A program made the translations under genes and the position numbers. Under the pieces are notes generated by a model, which was not told the origin of the DNA, made no database searches, and saw only the letters and a list, made by a program, of their open reading frames with translations. A DNA stretch of 51,224 nucleotides, taken from IMG/VR virus record IMGVR_UViG_3300042381_000806, positions 1-51,224 of that record. One strand, written 5' to 3'. This document shows, one piece after another, positions 34,655 to 41,282 of the stretch (position 1 is its first letter; the number at the start of each line of letters is the position of its first letter). The stretch comes from a virus.

Positions 34655-34889
34655 CTTCTAGCATAGCTAAACACATCCTGAAATTTCCAATCACATCATC
34701 AAGTTCATATGAAAGTTCTTCATAAACCTTTCCGTCTTCATCGGAGACGACACCTTCAAGAAACCGTTCTACGAGATCCATATGCGAATAGATGATTGAT
34801 GGTGTACCGGCATTCCCAAGGTATAGGTTCAATCCAGAACCATCTACCATCAGAGAAATATCAATATTTGCTGAAATTGATTTGATCAT
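34641..34889 (-). CDS. Small acidic protein of unknown function
   Basis: 82 residues: MIKSISANIDISLMVDGSGLNLYLG, then DLVERFLEGVVSDEDGKVYEELSYELDDVIGNFRMCLAML. Not recognised. Its ATG overlaps the stop of the GapR-like gene (ATGA) and its end overlaps the SLOG gene by 14 bp, so the run 35904 to 34121 looks like one translationally coupled operon. Confidence 0.75.
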   Translation of the reverse strand: MIKSISANIDISLMVDGSGLNLYLGNAGTPSIIYSHMDLVERFLEGVVSDEDGKVYEELSYELDDVIGNFRMCLAMLEDAKR

Positions 34890-35140
34890 TTCATCCCCAG
34901 CGCGGCTTTATACATTTCCATGATCGCTTCTTCCTCGGCAATCTCATCCGGCTTGCGCTTGCGCAGCGCAATCACTTTTTTCACGATCTTGCCATCATAT
35001 CCGCGGCCCTTAAGTTCCGACATGAGTTCTTTTTGATTCTCGGTCACATCTTTTTTCTCTGCTTCTAGCTGCTCGTAGCGTTCAATGAACTGGCGTAGTT
35101 CATCAGCAGTAACATTGTAGGCTTCATTCGTATCGCTCAT
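34886..35140 (-). CDS. GapR-like DUF2312 DNA-binding protein
   Basis: 84 residues from ATG 35140, which has AAGGAG 7 nt upstream. ELRQFIERYEQLEAEKKDVTENQKELMSELKGRGYDGKIVKKVIALRKRKPDEIAEEEAIMEMYKAALG aligns along its whole length with DUF2312/GapR. It has the long N-terminal coiled coil, the basic LRKRK strip and the C-terminal helix. In alphaproteobacteria, GapR binds overtwisted AT-rich DNA ahead of replication and transcription. A phage copy could manage supercoiling of viral DNA or compete with host GapR. It supports an alphaproteobacterial host. Confidence 0.85.
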   Translation of the reverse strand: MSDTNEAYNVTADELRQFIERYEQLEAEKKDVTENQKELMSELKGRGYDGKIVKKVIALRKRKPDEIAEEEAIMEMYKAALGMK

Positions 35141-35315
35141 TTTGTAGCTCCTTGAGTTTGATTGTAAGTTCAACAGCAGCGTCAAGTTCTTCTCTTGTTG
35201 AAGATAGAACCACGCAGCTCCATAATTCTTGAAAGCCGAGACCACTGAAATAGGCATTTCCAATGGAGCTTCCAATGTAGTCGTAGTCCGAAATGTCAGG
35301 GTCGTTTTGGATCAT
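35124..35315 (-). CDS. Small protein of unknown function
   Basis: 63 residues: MIQNDPDISDYDYIGSSIGNAYFSGLGFQELW, then an amphipathic helix. Not recognised. It overlaps the GapR-like start by 17 bp. Its own ATG overlaps the stop of the small membrane-protein gene, and AGAGGA lies upstream. Confidence 0.7.
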   Translation of the reverse strand: MIQNDPDISDYDYIGSSIGNAYFSGLGFQELWSCVVLSSTREELDAAVELTIKLKELQNERYE

Positions 35316-35464
35316 TTATGTTCCTCTGCGATTCTGATTAGTTCTGCAATCAGCAGAAGCCCTGCTGATGTTGTTGCAACTGTAAGCCCAAAAGCTAATC
35401 CACCGAATGCGACAATCCTAAGCAGGCTTTTGGAATATGACAAATACAGTTTGTGGTTTTTCAT
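35312..35464 (-). CDS. Small single-span membrane protein
   Basis: 50 residues, starting MKNHKLYLSYSKSLLRIV. One hydrophobic segment (VAFGGLAFGLTVATTSAGLLLIA, residues ~18-40) is preceded by basic residues and followed by an acidic tail. ATGA overlaps at both ends, with the PTH2-like gene upstream and the 35124 gene downstream, argue that it is translated. It could be a small inner-membrane protein such as a lysis modulator; nothing specific supports that. Confidence 0.65.
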   Translation of the reverse strand: MKNHKLYLSYSKSLLRIVAFGGLAFGLTVATTSAGLLLIAELIRIAEEHK

Positions 35465-35904
35465 GGATGAAGCGAGAACTTTTTCAGAATAGTACTCGCA
35501 AATTTGTCATTTTCTTTGTTGGGCACAAATACATATGCGCAGGTATCCAGCGGAATGTGATGGACAACCTCGCCGTCAAGAATTGGATAGGTCGGATCAT
35601 GAACCACATCAGCAATGTATTCCATGCCCCGGAAAATGTCAACTGTTGCTTTGATGTCCGGCATTTTTCCAGCAAGAACAAGTACAGTGCCGAAGAATTG
35701 AGAAGTCGAGTTTTCCCATTCAGCAAAACCAGTCATGGTCGAGGTTTGCATCTCACTGTACATTGGCTTCGAGTTATACTCTTGAGCATAACCATGAAAA
35801 TGTCCGACAAATGCGTTAGACGCGTGACTTGCCTGAGCCATTGCCTTTCCGGCATTAAGCGAGGCAAGGTCATTCCGAACGATGATATATAATACTGCTG
35901 TCAT
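35461..35904 (-). CDS. PTH2-fold (peptidyl-tRNA hydrolase 2-like) protein
   Basis: 147 residues. LYIIVRNDLASLNAGKAMAQASHASNAFV matches the N-terminal strand-helix of PTH2 (the VR-DL ... GK-AAQ-AHA pattern). The end (PLDTCAYVFVPNKENDKFASTILKKF) could be its last strand and helix. PTH2 enzymes free tRNA from stalled peptidyl-tRNA; phage homologues are uncharacterised and this one has a long insertion. It is first gene of a coupled operon down to 34121. Confidence 0.6.
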   Translation of the reverse strand: MTAVLYIIVRNDLASLNAGKAMAQASHASNAFVGHFHGYAQEYNSKPMYSEMQTSTMTGFAEWENSTSQFFGTVLVLAGKMPDIKATVDIFRGMEYIADVVHDPTYPILDGEVVHHIPLDTCAYVFVPNKENDKFASTILKKFSLHP

Positions 35905-35926
35905 ATGGGTTCCCTTGTTTGATTCG

Positions 35927-36235
35927 TCAGTGAAAAGTATATGTCAACATTGGAAGATTGTCAATCATATTTTCGGTGTGTTTTGTATGACCAGACTTTA
36001 TGATATCAATGACATTAACATAGTTGTCAGTTGAATTTGTTTCTATAGCTATAGCTGATAGTTCAGCTGACATCTTCGGAAGTGCCTTTCCAAAAAATGT
36101 ATGAATATCTGTTTCGGTGCCAAATCTAATAGCTTTACATGAAAGTGCGATTGGGCTACTACTGAATAGGTGGTTGCCTAAATATATGCCCAGATAGATT
36201 CCTCGGTCTTCATGAAATGCAATGTATGACTTCAT
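35927..36235 (-). CDS. Small protein of unknown function
   Basis: 102 residues: MKSYIAFHEDRGIYLGIYLGNHLFSSSPIALSCKAIRFGTETDI. Similar phrases (ValAlaFxxxxGIYLG, FSxxPI...A..F.s) occur in small phage proteins of unknown role. The ATG overlaps the stop of the membrane-protein gene by 4 bp. No promoter with a good -10 is visible between this gene and 35904. Confidence 0.75.
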   Translation of the reverse strand: MKSYIAFHEDRGIYLGIYLGNHLFSSSPIALSCKAIRFGTETDIHTFFGKALPKMSAELSAIAIETNSTDNYVNVIDIIKSGHTKHTENMIDNLPMLTYTFH

Positions 36236-36612
36236 TCTTTCCTTTCCTCCATCATATCGATTGAACGGAACACCAGAATCAAAATAGAGATGACGACAGT
36301 AGTAACAGTGATGCCCGCAAAAAGCACATACCCAAGCGTATAGAGATGCCAGACTCCAAGTAGTAGAAGAATTCGAATAATAATAAGCGTTCTAGCATCA
36401 GACCTTTCGGTAAATGCTTTGAGCTCTTCGATTCTCTTTTCTGGATTCTTAAGCAGAGTCTTCTGAAATCCTATAACAATTGCGATTGAGTATAGTACCA
36501 AAAATACATTAAGACAGAGAATGCCGATGATGATGTTGGTCGCCCAGAGGGCTCCACCCATAGACATATAGAGTGAACCAGCGATCACAGATGCTACGAT
36601 TATATAAATCAT
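36232..36612 (-). CDS. Multi-span membrane protein
   Basis: 126 residues from ATG 36612 (AAAGGAA upstream). At least four hydrophobic segments: MIYIIVASVIAGSLYMSM, IIIGILCLNVFLVLYSIAIVIGF, TLIIIRILLLLGVWHLYTLGYVLFA, and VTTVVISILILVF. A charged loop (NPEKRIEELKAFTERSD) lies in the middle. It is an inner-membrane protein of unknown role, overlapped by 4 bp at both ends. Confidence 0.78.
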   Translation of the reverse strand: MIYIIVASVIAGSLYMSMGGALWATNIIIGILCLNVFLVLYSIAIVIGFQKTLLKNPEKRIEELKAFTERSDARTLIIIRILLLLGVWHLYTLGYVLFAGITVTTVVISILILVFRSIDMMEERKE

Positions 36613-37175
36613 CCAATTTCCTTTGATTTGAACCATTCTGGAATTTCGCGATTGGTCCATGCCATCTTGAATCGTTCTTGTTTTGTTTGATAGAAGGCAC
36701 GATAGGAACGAACTGGGTCGTTATGAAACATGCATTCTGGGTTAGATTTCATGGCGAGTGCAAATGGCGTCATTGGACCATACTTGATGTTTTTTGGCAT
36801 CAAGGATAGTTTTTCGCGCAAAACTTTATCAGTCAGATGTACCTTGCCGTAGCGATGCGTATACTCGTCACACAGCGCGATGAAATGAGCGTAGTGCCAA
36901 CCATAGTTCATTGCAGATGCCATTGTCCAAGCCGTGCAGGGATGAGCGCTGTGGACGGCTTTATACAGAATATGATTCATATATGGATCAGGATGTAGCC
37001 ATACTTTGACTTGCGATTTTCCCGACTTGGACGCTGCTTTGATAGAGTGTCCATCAAGGATGCGGTGTGCTGTTGAGAGCATTTGTGCGCTCTCAATTAC
37101 CATTTTTGGAATGTGTTTATTGCACTGCAGTTGTGCAGCCTTTACTGGCTCCAAATCAAGAATGAACAGATTCAT
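36609..37175 (-). CDS. Conserved phage protein, possibly pyrimidine dimer DNA glycosylase-like
   Basis: 188 residues. MNLFILDLEPVKAAQLQCNKHIPKMVIESAQMLSTAHRILDG starts a family common in large phages. HPCTAWTMASAMNYGWHYAHFIALCDEYTHRYGKVH and TPFALAMKSNPEC are its other conserved blocks. His and Asp residues are well conserved. Some family members are annotated as related to endonuclease V-type glycosylases; I cannot confirm this from the sequence. It directly abuts the 37176 gene. Confidence 0.75.
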   Translation of the reverse strand: MNLFILDLEPVKAAQLQCNKHIPKMVIESAQMLSTAHRILDGHSIKAASKSGKSQVKVWLHPDPYMNHILYKAVHSAHPCTAWTMASAMNYGWHYAHFIALCDEYTHRYGKVHLTDKVLREKLSLMPKNIKYGPMTPFALAMKSNPECMFHNDPVRSYRAFYQTKQERFKMAWTNREIPEWFKSKEIG

Positions 37176-37586
37176 TTAGTCAATCCGAGAACCAGCACTT
37201 GCATTGATGCCGTTCTCACGAAGAACCTTGGAGAAGGCACGAGCAAATGCTTCTTTCTTCTGCATAGACTGGTTGAATTCGCTCACCCAGCGCTGATAGT
37301 TCTTTTCATATTCGTTCTTACTGAACCCAGCAGCTTCAAGCACTTTGCGCTCTTCTTTGCCGAGTTTGGTGCTTCCCTTGAATTCAGGATAGACATTGAT
37401 CCAAGCAAATCCACAAACCCCATCGGCAACATACTCGGTGGGTTTGGAGTAGTCAATTTCGTTGGAGAACAAACCCTTCGCAGAGCCGACGACCATCGGA
37501 ATAACCTTAGCCTTCGTCACAGCTTCATTGCCAGCAGCGTCTGCTTTGGTGATGATTTCTTTGAGAACGGAAAGAGTCGGAATCAT
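37176..37586 (-). CDS. Early protein of unknown function
   Basis: 136 residues from ATG 37586 (AAGGAG 7 nt upstream). It contains GVCGFAWINVYPEFKGSTKLGKEERKVLEAAGFSKNEYEKNYQRWVSEF, a compact alpha/beta pattern shared with small proteins of other large phages. Not assigned. It is first gene of the operon from the GANTC promoter at 37614-37642. Confidence 0.78.
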   Translation of the reverse strand: MIPTLSVLKEIITKADAAGNEAVTKAKVIPMVVGSAKGLFSNEIDYSKPTEYVADGVCGFAWINVYPEFKGSTKLGKEERKVLEAAGFSKNEYEKNYQRWVSEFNQSMQKKEAFARAFSKVLRENGINASAGSRID

Positions 37587-37613
37587 AGTGTATCTCCTTT
37601 TGAACACTAGTGC

Positions 37614-37642
37614 AGATTACGGCGATTCGGATGTATTGTCAA
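37614..37642 (-). promoter_or_regulatory. Early promoter with GANTC in spacer
   Basis: TTGACA, 17-bp spacer with GAATC at positions 9-13, then TAATCT. The stop of the 37639 gene is inside the -35 box. Confidence 0.72.
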
Positions 37643-37893
37643 GCCAGAGAAACGCGCCGTTCGTAAGTCTTCCGCCGAGGTTTTTCGACACCGGTCGTTT
37701 TCGGTTTCGCGTTCACAGCGTACCGAATGAGCCGCTGATCCACATCAGACAGAGCATGACCCCTGCTCGAAGGGGTCTCGAACCGAACAGCGAGCGCAGA
37801 CGCTGCATTCGCGATCACATCATTCTTATCTTTCTCTGCGGTGTAGTAGAGGGTCTGCAGGAAAGACTTGGCACGAAGGTCATTGATGATCAT
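37639..37893 (-). CDS. Small basic early protein
   Basis: 84 residues. Helical N-terminus (RAKSFLQTLYYTAEKDKNDVIANAASALAVRFE) and a strongly basic C-terminus (KPRRKTYERRVSLA) that could bind nucleic acid. Not recognised. It is a monocistronic unit between two GANTC promoters; AAAGGA precedes ATG. Confidence 0.77.
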   Translation of the reverse strand: MIINDLRAKSFLQTLYYTAEKDKNDVIANAASALAVRFETPSSRGHALSDVDQRLIRYAVNAKPKTTGVEKPRRKTYERRVSLA

Positions 37894-37926
37894 AGTGATT
37901 CCTTTTTTGTTTCCGTCACAAGTATG

Positions 37927-37955
37927 GTTATAGACCGATTCGACTCACTAGTCAA
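37927..37955 (-). promoter_or_regulatory. Early promoter with two GANTC sites in spacer
   Basis: TTGACT, 17-bp spacer containing overlapping GAGTC and GAATC (the latter at positions 9-13), then TATAAC. The stop of the 37952 gene lies in the -35 box. Confidence 0.75.
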
Positions 37956-38359
37956 GCCATAATAGTTTCCAGTTTGGAGATCATGCCCTTCAGTTCTTCA
38001 ATCCGTTCTTTGGTTGCAATCCAGTCACCGCTGTAGCTCCAACCGGACTTCATTGTACCTTCGATTTCCTTAGCAATTTTGGCGCGAGCTTCCCGGTCAT
38101 TATCCCGAGCCAGTTCTTCGCGAAGTTTGTCAGCGTTTCCAATGCTCGGACCCCACTCATTTTTGTAGGAGTCTCCACTTTTGTTGAAACGGTATTCCTT
38201 GGGACCACAGCTGTGGTCACCACAGGTGACAAAGATATGACCATGACCGTTGATCTTGGTAACAGTACCAAATTCAGCAATGGAAAGCCCACCATAGCGG
38301 GTGCGCTTGACAACAGCAACTTCTTTACCGACATGGGCATCAAAGATTCCGAAAGACAT
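37952..38359 (-). CDS. Early protein of unknown function
   Basis: 135 residues: an SH3-like N-terminus (VGKEVAVVKRTRYGGLSIAEFGTVTKINGHGHIFV) followed by a basic/acidic helical region and a C-terminal coiled-coil segment (KERIEELKGMISKLETIM). The N-terminal barrel suggests protein or nucleic-acid binding, but I know no function. AGGAG precedes ATG by 8 nt. It is the single gene behind the GANTC promoter 38389-38417. Confidence 0.78.
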   Translation of the reverse strand: MSFGIFDAHVGKEVAVVKRTRYGGLSIAEFGTVTKINGHGHIFVTCGDHSCGPKEYRFNKSGDSYKNEWGPSIGNADKLREELARDNDREARAKIAKEIEGTMKSGWSYSGDWIATKERIEELKGMISKLETIMA

Positions 38360-38388
38360 GTAGTGTTCTCCTCTTGTCTACAAGTATG

Positions 38389-38417
38389 GTTATATACCGA
38401 ATCATCTTACTAGTCAA
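38389..38417 (-). promoter_or_regulatory. Early promoter with GANTC in spacer
   Basis: TTGACT, 17-bp spacer with GATTC at positions 9-13 (GATTCGG), then TATAAC. A second TTGACA with the upstream gene's TGA stop lies 11 bp further upstream. Confidence 0.75.
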
Positions 38418-38424
38418 CCCGGTG

Positions 38425-38736
38425 TCAAGTATGTTCTACGATTTTTATTCCAGAAGCTTCGATTGCTCCCCTACAGATTGGGCAGGGTTTTGCCACCTTC
38501 TCTTCTCCATCTTTGCCAAACCGAGTCACCACAATTTTGTGTGCCCTGTCGAGTCTACGACACCGCAAAATTGCGTGAATTTCAGCATGAAGAAATTGTT
38601 TATCTGGCAACCCAACTTTCTCAGCGCACTTTGCTTGGTATGGGTGGGTTTTCACATAGCTGTTTTTGCCGATGGATAAAACTTTGCCGCGTTTGTCATA
38701 GATGATGGCAGTGATATCGAACCGCGCTTTCGTCAT
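38425..38736 (-). CDS. Cytidine/deoxycytidylate deaminase-like protein
   Basis: 103 residues from ATG 38736. The zinc deaminase motifs are present: HAEIHAIL (His-Ala-Glu) and PCPIC (Pro-Cys-x-x-Cys). FDITAIIYDKRGKVLSIGKNSYVKTHPYQAKCAE fits the N-terminal strands. It would deaminate a cytosine nucleoside or nucleotide, probably feeding dUMP/dTMP synthesis. It is short for dCMP deaminase (T4 gpcd is 193). No SD is seen; the ATG is 2 nt past the upstream TGA, implying coupling. Confidence 0.82.
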   Translation of the reverse strand: MTKARFDITAIIYDKRGKVLSIGKNSYVKTHPYQAKCAEKVGLPDKQFLHAEIHAILRCRRLDRAHKIVVTRFGKDGEEKVAKPCPICRGAIEASGIKIVEHT

Positions 38737-38737
38737 A

Positions 38738-38977
38738 TCAGAGCAGACGAAACTTTTTGGAAAGAGTCTTGAATACCTTTTCCCAACCAAACTTCTCATA
38801 GAGCGACTTGAGTTCAGCGTCAGCCTCGGCATAGCCGTTCATCGTCAGACGGTTTGCATCAAGGACGAGTTCCAGAGCGATGGAGTTGTCACCATCGCAC
38901 ATGTCGTAAGCATCTGAGGCGATGTAATCCCATGTTGCATAGATTGCGTTTTCAGTAGCACGGCTAATTGTAAGCAT
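38738..38977 (-). CDS. Small early protein of unknown function
   Basis: 79 residues from ATG 38977, which shares one base with the upstream TGA; GTG 38980 is the alternative. Sequence: MLTISRATENAIYATWDYIASDAYDMCDGDNSIALELVLDANRLTMNGYAEADAEL. Helical and acidic with a basic tail. Not recognised; related small proteins occur in other phages. Confidence 0.75.
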   Translation of the reverse strand: MLTISRATENAIYATWDYIASDAYDMCDGDNSIALELVLDANRLTMNGYAEADAELKSLYEKFGWEKVFKTLSKKFRLL

Positions 38978-39198
38978 CACTTGATTTCCTTGCCAGTTGT
39001 GATTTCGTAGATAGCTGCTTCGGCGAGTTTGATGAACATGTTCTTGATGCCTTCATCAAGGATGTCCCAATTATTATGGCTATTGGGATTTTCGACAAAG
39101 GATTTCTTCGCAAGGTCGAGAGCATCTTCATAGGCATTCATCTTGGCGAACTCTTTCACTGTGTCGATGGCAGCACGAATCATTTCTTTGTCTGTCAT
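38977..39198 (-). CDS. Small early protein of unknown function
   Basis: 73 residues, helical: MTDKEMIRAAIDTVKEFAKMNAYEDALDLAKKSFVENPNSH. Not recognised. It is first gene of a three-gene unit behind the 39223 promoter, ending with the deaminase gene. Confidence 0.75.
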   Translation of the reverse strand: MTDKEMIRAAIDTVKEFAKMNAYEDALDLAKKSFVENPNSHNNWDILDEGIKNMFIKLAEAAIYEITTGKEIK

Positions 39199-39222
39199 GT
39201 CTTATCTCCCGATTACTCTTGT

Positions 39223-39251
39223 AAGATAGACGATTCGTAATCAGATGTCAA
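39223..39251 (-). promoter_or_regulatory. Early promoter with GANTC in spacer (shifted one base)
   Basis: TTGACA, 17-bp spacer with GAATC at positions 10-14, then TATCTT. The stop of the 39248 gene lies in the -35 box. Confidence 0.7.
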
Positions 39252-39739
39252 CCTGGCTGATAAGCTTTCTTCAAATCTTCTTCGTGATAAAGCGATTTGT
39301 AGCACTTGTAGGCTACATCTATGCTGTCTCTAATTCGCTCTGCGCTCTGTTTCGGAAATCCATTTGCTCTAAGAAGTGCAAGAGAGCGCGTCTGCCATTC
39401 TTCGATTCCTATGGTTTGACAACCAACAACTATGAAATCATGGGCAATAACGATTTCTTGCTCAAAGCCATGAATTGTTATTGGAGTCTTCGTCAATGTT
39501 ACATTTCCATGAATCGTAGTCGCATTCAAGAAAGCATTTCCACCAACCTTTGCGCCATCTTCCACAACTGATTTGTTTTGAAGAACCGCATTTCCAAAAA
39601 TAGTTGAGCCTGTTGCCACTGTGCAGTTCTCTCCAATAACAGCATTATCAAGGATCTCGCAATCGTAGCCGACAAAAGCAGTTGGATGAACAGATGCCGT
39701 CTCGGCGACAAGTCCACCGCCAATAGGATGCTTTATCAT
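39248..39739 (-). CDS. Left-handed beta-helix hexapeptide-repeat protein
   Basis: 163 residues. Residues ~15-85 carry hexapeptide repeats (VHPTAF, AVIGENC, STIFGNA, SVVEDGA, KVGGNA, TIHGN) typical of trimeric acyl/acetyl-transferases. The C-terminal half (IVIAHDFIVVGCQTIGIEEW, then helices) is different from known enzymes. The catalytic His is not obvious, so a structural role is possible. The stop is in the next promoter and the start overlaps the nuclease gene by 4 bp. Confidence 0.78.
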   Translation of the reverse strand: MIKHPIGGGLVAETASVHPTAFVGYDCEILDNAVIGENCTVATGSTIFGNAVLQNKSVVEDGAKVGGNAFLNATTIHGNVTLTKTPITIHGFEQEIVIAHDFIVVGCQTIGIEEWQTRSLALLRANGFPKQSAERIRDSIDVAYKCYKSLYHEEDLKKAYQPG

Positions 39740-40413
39740 AGTTTTACCTTCTCTCTTATTTCAATGAATTTTTCTATCCAGTCTTTTGACCGCTCGATGA
39801 ACACAAGTGGCTCTCCATCATCAACCATCATCAAAATGACGATTTTCTTTGGAAGCATTCCGGTTCGCTCAAATGTCATGTAGGAATAAGCTGAAGTTTG
39901 TGTAAAATATCCATCAATGTCTTCTCGCTTTTTCTCTCGCTTACTCGTCTTGAAATCTATAATGGATAGTTCGCCGTCCCACTCAGCGAGGCAATCTACC
40001 CGTCCAGCAACGCGCAGCTTGTCCGAATAGAGGGGTACTTCAAGTCCATAGACCTTAGAGACATGCTTGTCAAGGATGGGTCGTATCTGTCCAAATGACG
40101 CTATATTGACGGGCATATGACCCTTGGTATATGCTGGATTGTTTTTTAGATATTCTTCTGCAAGCTCATGAACAGCAGTTCCTCGCCGGGATGCCTGCTC
40201 TGTTACTTTGCGAGCTGCTTCTTCGCCAACCCTGGCCTTCCAACCATCTAGCCAAGATTTGTCAGACCCAGCGCCGATTACGGTCGTGACAGAAGGATAT
40301 CTGTTGCCTTCTGGAGTGGTATAGATGCGACCAACACCTTCTACAATTTCATCCGTCAGTTGCGGAAAGACGGTCCAAATATCATGCTCAAATTTTCTCG
40401 TTGATGTCTTCAA
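39736..40413 (-). CDS. PD-(D/E)XK (Cas4/RecB-like) exonuclease
   Basis: 225 residues from TTG 40413 (no in-frame ATG is available before the conserved part). GNRYPSVTTVI, GTAVHELAEEYL (His82), VAGRVDCLAEWDGELSIIDFKTSKR (Asp140, Asp153, Lys155) and the Tyr-rich QTSAYSYMTF block are the canonical PD-(D/E)XK motifs. Similar nucleases occur in T4-like cyanophages. It probably trims DNA for recombination or degrades host DNA. The start overlaps the 2H phosphoesterase gene by 26 bp. Confidence 0.88.
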   Translation of the reverse strand: MKTSTRKFEHDIWTVFPQLTDEIVEGVGRIYTTPEGNRYPSVTTVIGAGSDKSWLDGWKARVGEEAARKVTEQASRRGTAVHELAEEYLKNNPAYTKGHMPVNIASFGQIRPILDKHVSKVYGLEVPLYSDKLRVAGRVDCLAEWDGELSIIDFKTSKREKKREDIDGYFTQTSAYSYMTFERTGMLPKKIVILMMVDDGEPLVFIERSKDWIEKFIEIREKVKL

Positions 40414-40885
40414 TTTTCAAATATCCAAATTTCATTCTAAAATCGGGAAGTTTTATCCCGCTAAAATCATAGTCTTTTCTCACATAGGACAGTGAAATAT
40501 GTGGTATGTAGTCTGGCCATTGATCCATAAGACCACGCCCCGCAAAATTATCTCGTATTTCTGATATATCAGGCGAGGAAACTACAAGAACGGGTATGTC
40601 GCTATTATCCCCAAGCAGTTTGAATCTAGAGGAGAGTGCTTCGCCTTGTGTGAGGCGAAGCACTTCATTCTCTATATTAGATTGGTTGATAGAATAGAAT
40701 ATGGTCGTATGAAATTCAAAGTCTTCTGGTGGGTTGTCATTTCCACTATATGACTTTGTTATATCAAATCCATTTTCTTGGCACCAATTACGAAGATTTT
40801 GTTGAGTCTCATCATCATATACTATACAGACATATTTTCTATTCATATTCACTTTCTCACGAAACATTCTAAAAGTCTTTATCAT
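40388..40885 (-). CDS. 2H phosphoesterase, Acb1-like (anti-CBASS candidate)
   Basis: 165 residues. Two His-x-Ser/Thr motifs are spaced as in 2H enzymes: HTT (59-61, in EFHTTIFYS) and HIS (129-131, in YIPHISLSY). LLGDNSDIPVLVVSSPDISEI and FRMKFGYLKIEDI also match the layout of T4 Acb1 (155 residues), which cleaves cyclic nucleotides of CBASS defence. The start is uncertain: ATG 40885 is coupled to the PAAR stop, and ATG 40846 lies just before the conserved part. Alternative: another 2H function such as RNA 2',3'-cyclic phosphate ligation. Confidence 0.8.
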   Translation of the reverse strand: MIKTFRMFREKVNMNRKYVCIVYDDETQQNLRNWCQENGFDITKSYSGNDNPPEDFEFHTTIFYSINQSNIENEVLRLTQGEALSSRFKLLGDNSDIPVLVVSSPDISEIRDNFAGRGLMDQWPDYIPHISLSYVRKDYDFSGIKLPDFRMKFGYLKIEDINEKI

Positions 40886-40886
40886 T

Positions 40887-41282
40887 TTATACTGCTACAC
40901 TTGGACCACCAATTGATACTTTTTCGCTTCCAGTGAGTACCGTGTGATCAAATGTAGTTCCTTTGTTGAACTTACTTCCTACCCGGACAACCTTCTTGCC
41001 GCCTATCGATACACTACCAGCACACAATGATGCGGCTGGCGCATGATCTATAGCTTCTTCCGTACATGGAAGACCGTCTGGGTGCAAATCCATAGAGTCT
41101 CCTTCTACAGCAACTAGTTTTCCTTCCACATATACCTTTGTGTTGGTGGTTGCTCCCGTAACTTGTATCGATTCAACATCCCAATTCCACTTAGACGGTA
41201 ATGAGCTGCATATAGCACCTCTATTACCGTCAGTACATTCTATATCACTGAAACCATCAGCCCAAGCTATGCCATTAGACAA
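40887..41282 (-). CDS. PAAR-like baseplate spike-tip protein
   Basis: 131 residues from TTG 41282, which has AGAAGAG 7 nt upstream; TTG 41288 is too close to it. Residues ~60-130 show the PAAR pattern (HAPAASLCAGSVSIGGKKVVRVGSKF, FDHTVLTGSEKVSIGGPSVAV). The N-terminus (GIAWADGF, CSSLPSKWNWD) adds an extra region. In T4, gp5.4 caps the central spike with such a fold to pierce the cell envelope. It is oddly placed among DNA-metabolism genes and overlaps the phoH-like 3' end. Confidence 0.75.
   Translation of the reverse strand: MSNGIAWADGFSDIECTDGNRGAICSSLPSKWNWDVESIQVTGATTNTKVYVEGKLVAVEGDSMDLHPDGLPCTEEAIDHAPAASLCAGSVSIGGKKVVRVGSKFNKGTTFDHTVLTGSEKVSIGGPSVAV

Noticed and set aside
35900-35945. 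TTGACA near 35940 as an early promoter for the 35461-35904 gene
   Set aside because: No acceptable -10 box lies 16-18 bp downstream, and its GANTC is out of register with the other promoters.
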